Below are positions 61,072-64,000 of a DNA stretch of 64,000 bases, in pieces. Source of the stretch: Cymbidium sinense (Eukaryota > Streptophyta > Magnoliopsida > Asparagales > Orchidaceae); contig CM038225.1 of the NCBI GenBank assembly GCA_021442155.1, positions 87,866,925 to 87,930,924 on the forward strand. The letters are read 5' to 3'. The notes beneath the pieces are model-generated. The model was not told the DNA's origin and did not search any database. It saw only the letters and a list, made by a program, of their open reading frames with translations. How positions within the stretch are numbered: position 1 is the first letter of the stretch; each line of letters opens with the position of its first letter. A program made the translations under genes and the position numbers.

Positions 61072-62560
61072 GTAGAGCTTCGACAATATTTATTTTTAGT
61101 TTGTGCGGTGGTGCCCGACCAAATGGCCTTTATTCTTTTGTTAGCTTTATAAAATATTTGATGTTTGTTTAGCTTGTGCATTAAGATGGCATGTTTTCTA
61201 GTTTCTTCCTTGCTTGATGTATGGCGGATGATGATTAGGCTCTTAGGAAAAATAAATCTTCTACCAAATTAACTCAAAATTAAAATAAATAACTCATAAC
61301 CTCACCAAAGCTTAGGTTAAAATCAAGATAAAAGAATTAGCAACCCTTAGATTTGGATGAGTATTACTTTTCTCATGCATAAAAGCATATTGTTTCACTC
61401 TTGATTTGGAGGGCTTCCACCCGTGCCAGAGAACTTGGCTTGACCTTTGAGAGCCATGGTGGAAATACACCTCTTATCTTATTTATTTTGGCCCATAATC
61501 TTATTTCTCATGCATTAGGCATATGAATCCTATAGCCTAAGTCAAATGATTTTCCTAAATAAAAATAAAACATATGAAAATTTTATATTAGATTTAAGTC
61601 ATTAAAGCATGACCTTACATGATCTAGTCTCTTAGGGAGTGTGTTTAAGGACTTAGTCTCTTTCTAAATAAATAACAACCTTGCTATCTTGCATAAACAT
61701 ATGACTTGCCTACATATTTTAAAACCGTAGGAGGAGTTAGTTGGCACCCTCAGGGCGGTTGTAAGTCCAGCTGGTTTATCCTCTCTTGTGGAGGTAAACC
61801 AAATACCCATTTTTCCTTAGATTTAGGTGTGCTTTTGGCCTGCCAAAGCTCCTAGATTTAGGTTTGAGGTTGCTTCTCCCCTTTGCGGGCATAAGCATAA
61901 ATCCTCACCTCTTAGGCATTTCCATGACCTTGTATCATGGAATTATAACAACATTTCTAATAAAAATTCAACTCAAACAAACTAATTCAATTTCAAAAAT
62001 GTAAAGCCCAACCATAGGGTAGTTTGGGGTGCTTACTAGGCTTCCTAGTTTCTTAAGCACCCTACTAGTTTTCATTTGGCTTCGATAAGAACTCCATCTT
62101 CTTGATCGATCCTACTTGACTTTCTAAAAATAAACCAATTGATTGATAGTCCTACCAAATTCAAAATCTTTGGAAATAATGATCATTTACCTTAATCGAG
62201 AGTATTCTTAAGGAATCCTATTCTTGGGATGTAATTAACTATGGGGGCTTTCCCTAGGGAACTTAACAAACCAGATTAAAATAAACCCTGCTTTACTTTT
62301 CCATATAAAGTAGGGGAAGAATCTCTGGTACATTCTGAAGACCCATAGTCCTTATGAGTCCTTATTGATGTGATCTAGTCCATTGTAGGGTGGTGACTTC
62401 TATCTTTTGAGATAGTACACCTCTCCTCAATATTGTATCTGATCACCCTAATAAGAACATCTATGAATCTGTGTGGCATCCCAAAAAAGAGTATATTTTT
62501 GTCTTCATTTATCCTTTTCAAAAAGAGGATAGATGAAGATGAGAATATATTTTCACCATA

Positions 62561-62651
62561 ATATTTCATTCATTGCTTTGCTCGGTAGGCCTTGGATACA
62601 CTAGAACAAGATGATTCCATTCTCCCTCTATCAGTGCATCATGTTCTGAAA
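62561..62651. other. LTR-to-element C junction
   Basis: A short non-coding stretch. TTGCTTTGCTCGGTAGGC may be a degenerate version of the PBS TGGTGACTACGCTAGGGTAG. If so, the preceding LTR belongs to element C and most of C's leader and gag has been deleted. Otherwise this is the flank into which B inserted. Confidence 0.35.
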
Positions 62652-63501
62652 GGATGGGATTGAATACTGTGTCAAAGAAGATGAAAAGTCATTTTCAATT
62701 AGAGAGGTTGAGATATATAAAGATGTGACCTACTATCTTCCTCAAAACACCTTTTCTCTTTACCATGGTCAAAATTCAAATACAAAAGAAAAAGAAAAAG
62801 AAAAAAAAAAGAGAAAGGAAAATACAAGTGAACGAGAAAAGGACATTGAGGAAAAAGTAGAGCCGCATGTCACATTCCACCCAAAGTTTGTCCCACCATA
62901 TGGACATATGGGTAGAATGACTTAACCTCCACCAGGCAGAGGAATTGGCAGACATAAAGGTAGTTCTAGAGGTAGAAGACCCTCTGGTTGGCCGCCAGCC
63001 AACAGGTGCTATGTTCTAGTTTGCCAGAGTACCCCTACTATTCACATAGACTTGGAATCCAACTCAGACGATGAGTCTCATGTGATTAGCATACCAGCCA
63101 ACCCCTCTCAGTGGGTTTCATTGGAGGTGACACTCGACTTAGTTAGTGATGAAGATCAGGCCTCCAAGCAAAGCATGAATGCATTTGAATCAGGTTTATG
63201 TGAAACTATTAGGCAGCAGTTGGGAAGTTTAGCTCTAACCTCATTTTATTCTCAAAAAGTTGAAGGTTTAGTAGTTAAGGAATCCCCTAGGTCTTCTAGT
63301 GATGTTAAGCCAAAGAGATTCCTATTGGGATCATCATCCTCAAGTCTAGAAGCTCATGTAGAACTTGAGGATAATTCATATAAAGATTTAATGGAATTAC
63401 CTTTTGATCGGTACTCGCCTTGTGTTCTTAATCTTGTAAAGAAAGGTTTGATTCCTTATACATGGTCGATAAAGTACTTTGAAAAGCTATGGAGACAAAG
63501 G
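62652..63501 (+). pseudogene. Gypsy pre-RT polyprotein segment (element C)
   Basis: One frame runs for about 280 codons with a single internal stop at 62,923, much cleaner than A or B. It contains DVTYYLPQNTFSLYHG; a Lys/Glu-rich run (62,785-62,860); VTFHPKFVPPYGHMGRM; a Gly/Arg-rich segment PPPGRGIGRHKGSSRGRRPS after the stop; an acidic SNSDDESHVISIPANPSQWV; LDLVSDEDQASKQSMNAFES; and FDRYSPCVLNLVKKGLIPYT ending in LWRQR. Placement just before the RT start at ~63,800 identifies it as the linker upstream of RT in a Tat-type element. Individual domains are not recognised. It differs from B, so C is another subfamily. Confidence 0.6.
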
Positions 63502-63539
63502 TAGGGATGCACAATCAAGATCGACTAAGATTGATGGGT

Positions 63540-64000
63540 CAGTGATGATGATGATTCGCTAGTTATCACCAATCATCTAGAGTCTGATAGCTTCTTCTCA
63601 AACCTCACTAACTCTTATGAGGAAGTGTGTTTAGAAACTTTAGATGATCCAAATGATTTTCAAATCAAAGATGCACCTCTAGAATTTGAAGAGGAAATCC
63701 ATTCAACCATCGACAAGCTTAAAGAAATCAACTTTAGGATGGAAGAAGATCCACACCCTACATGCATCAGTTTCTTACTAAACAGAAGAAGAAACCAATG
63801 ACTTAGTTAGGCTATTGACTGAGTTTAAGGATTTCTTTGCATGGAGTTATGAAGAGATGCCAATTATCTTATGATGTAGCAATCCACAAATTAGAATAGA
63901 TCCTAATGCTAACCTTATCAAGCAAGCTCCTAGACGCATGCGATTAGAAATTGAACAATAGGTCATTTCTGAAGTCAAGAAATTGATCGATGCTTATTTC
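63540..64000 (+). pseudogene. Pre-RT and RT N-terminus (element C), runs off window
   Basis: After an acidic stretch (NSYEEVCLETLDDPNDF, then STIDKLKEINFRMEEDPHPT), a one-base shift at ~63,780 restores TEEETNDLVRLLTEFKDFFA and WSYEEMP (~63,785-63,865). This is the hallmark 'EF.D.FAWSY.DMPG' block at the start of plant gypsy RT. IKQAPRRMRLEIEQ then VISEVKKLIDAYF (~63,918-64,000) is the 'PV.Q..RR..PE....I..EV..L..AGF' block. A stop at ~63,959 breaks the frame. YVDD and later motifs would lie beyond 64,000. Confidence 0.85.

Larger units (their letters stand above)
34921..62560 (+). mobile_element. Giant Tat/Ogre-like gypsy retrotransposon B, ~27.6 kb
   Basis: All landmarks are in the correct order and orientation: 5' LTR, TGGTGACT-type PBS, long leader, gag, protease, RT, RNase H, integrase, repeat-rich 3' UTR, 3' LTR. 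The internal part is about 13.9 kb and the 3' LTR about 7.4 kb. The gag-PR-RT-RH-INT order defines Ty3-gypsy. Long LTR, PBS type and 3' UTR repeats point to the Tat/Ogre branch. An LTR fragment replaces the PR-RT junction, and every ORF is broken, so the copy is non-autonomous. Convincing 5-bp target duplications were not found, and the 3' LTR might instead belong to element C. Confidence 0.75.
55155..62560 (+). mobile_element. Complete long LTR, ~7.4 kb (3' LTR of B)
   Basis: The most complete family LTR in the window. It starts TGTTGACCTCATTTTTTAG and ends near TTTTCACCATA. Order: terminal hairpin, ~160-bp subrepeats (55,546-56,025), TTGAC array (56,280-57,120), a GC-richer segment (57,300-58,290), an AT-rich middle, the TATA block (61,065), and tail blocks shared with 5,000, 24,400 and 41,000. 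The following bases (..GCTCGGTAGGC) faintly resemble the PBS region at 41,276, so it could also be the 5' LTR of element C. The minus-strand frame at 57,285-57,632 has no support as a gene. Confidence 0.85.

Overview
The window looks like gene-poor, AT-rich nuclear DNA from a flowering plant. It contains a RICESLEEPER-type hAT transposase, and the rest is mostly relics of very large Ty3-gypsy retrotransposons with Tat/Ogre-lineage traits: very long LTRs, a primer-binding site of the TGGCGACTC type, a long untranslated leader, and a repeat-rich 3' UTR. I found no intact host gene, no tRNA or rRNA gene, and no species-level marker. Nearly every coding segment has stops and frameshifts, so this is old, nested repeat DNA.

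Layout. 1-4,772 is the 3' part of a hAT element: a decayed transposase at 1,240-3,351, a (TA)~65 microsatellite, and a terminal TAGGGGTGAGCA end. It sits inside the tail of an inverted long LTR (4,773-10,462, minus). 10,463-17,756 is a scrambled element 'A': gag relic, inverted LTR fragment, last stretch of integrase, repeat-rich 3' UTR. A plus-strand LTR follows (17,757-24,632). 24,633-30,995 is unclassified, with a minus-strand ORF remnant behind a TATA box, two small repeat arrays and a CACTA-like end. A truncated plus LTR (30,996-34,920) abuts element 'B', about 27.6 kb (34,921-62,560). B consists of 5' LTR, PBS, hairpin-repeat leader, gag, protease, an internal LTR fragment, RT/RNase H/integrase, 3' UTR and a 7.4-kb 3' LTR. 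62,561-64,000 holds the pre-RT region and first RT residues of another gypsy element 'C' that runs off the window.

Seven LTR copies or fragments (about 34.5 kb, over half the window) belong to one family. They share a 5'-terminal hairpin, ~160-bp AT-rich subrepeats with palindromes, a dense TTGAC (W-box core) array, and, where retained, a TATA box with a downstream GGTACCCGGCC-like motif.

The most unusual structure is B's leader between the PBS and gag (41,396-43,680). About 25 or more consecutive hairpins lie roughly every 60-85 bp. Their arm sequences change while pairing is kept, and many share an AT-rich CAAATTT loop. I know of no described system matching this array. The basis is visible sequence symmetry, and its function is unknown.
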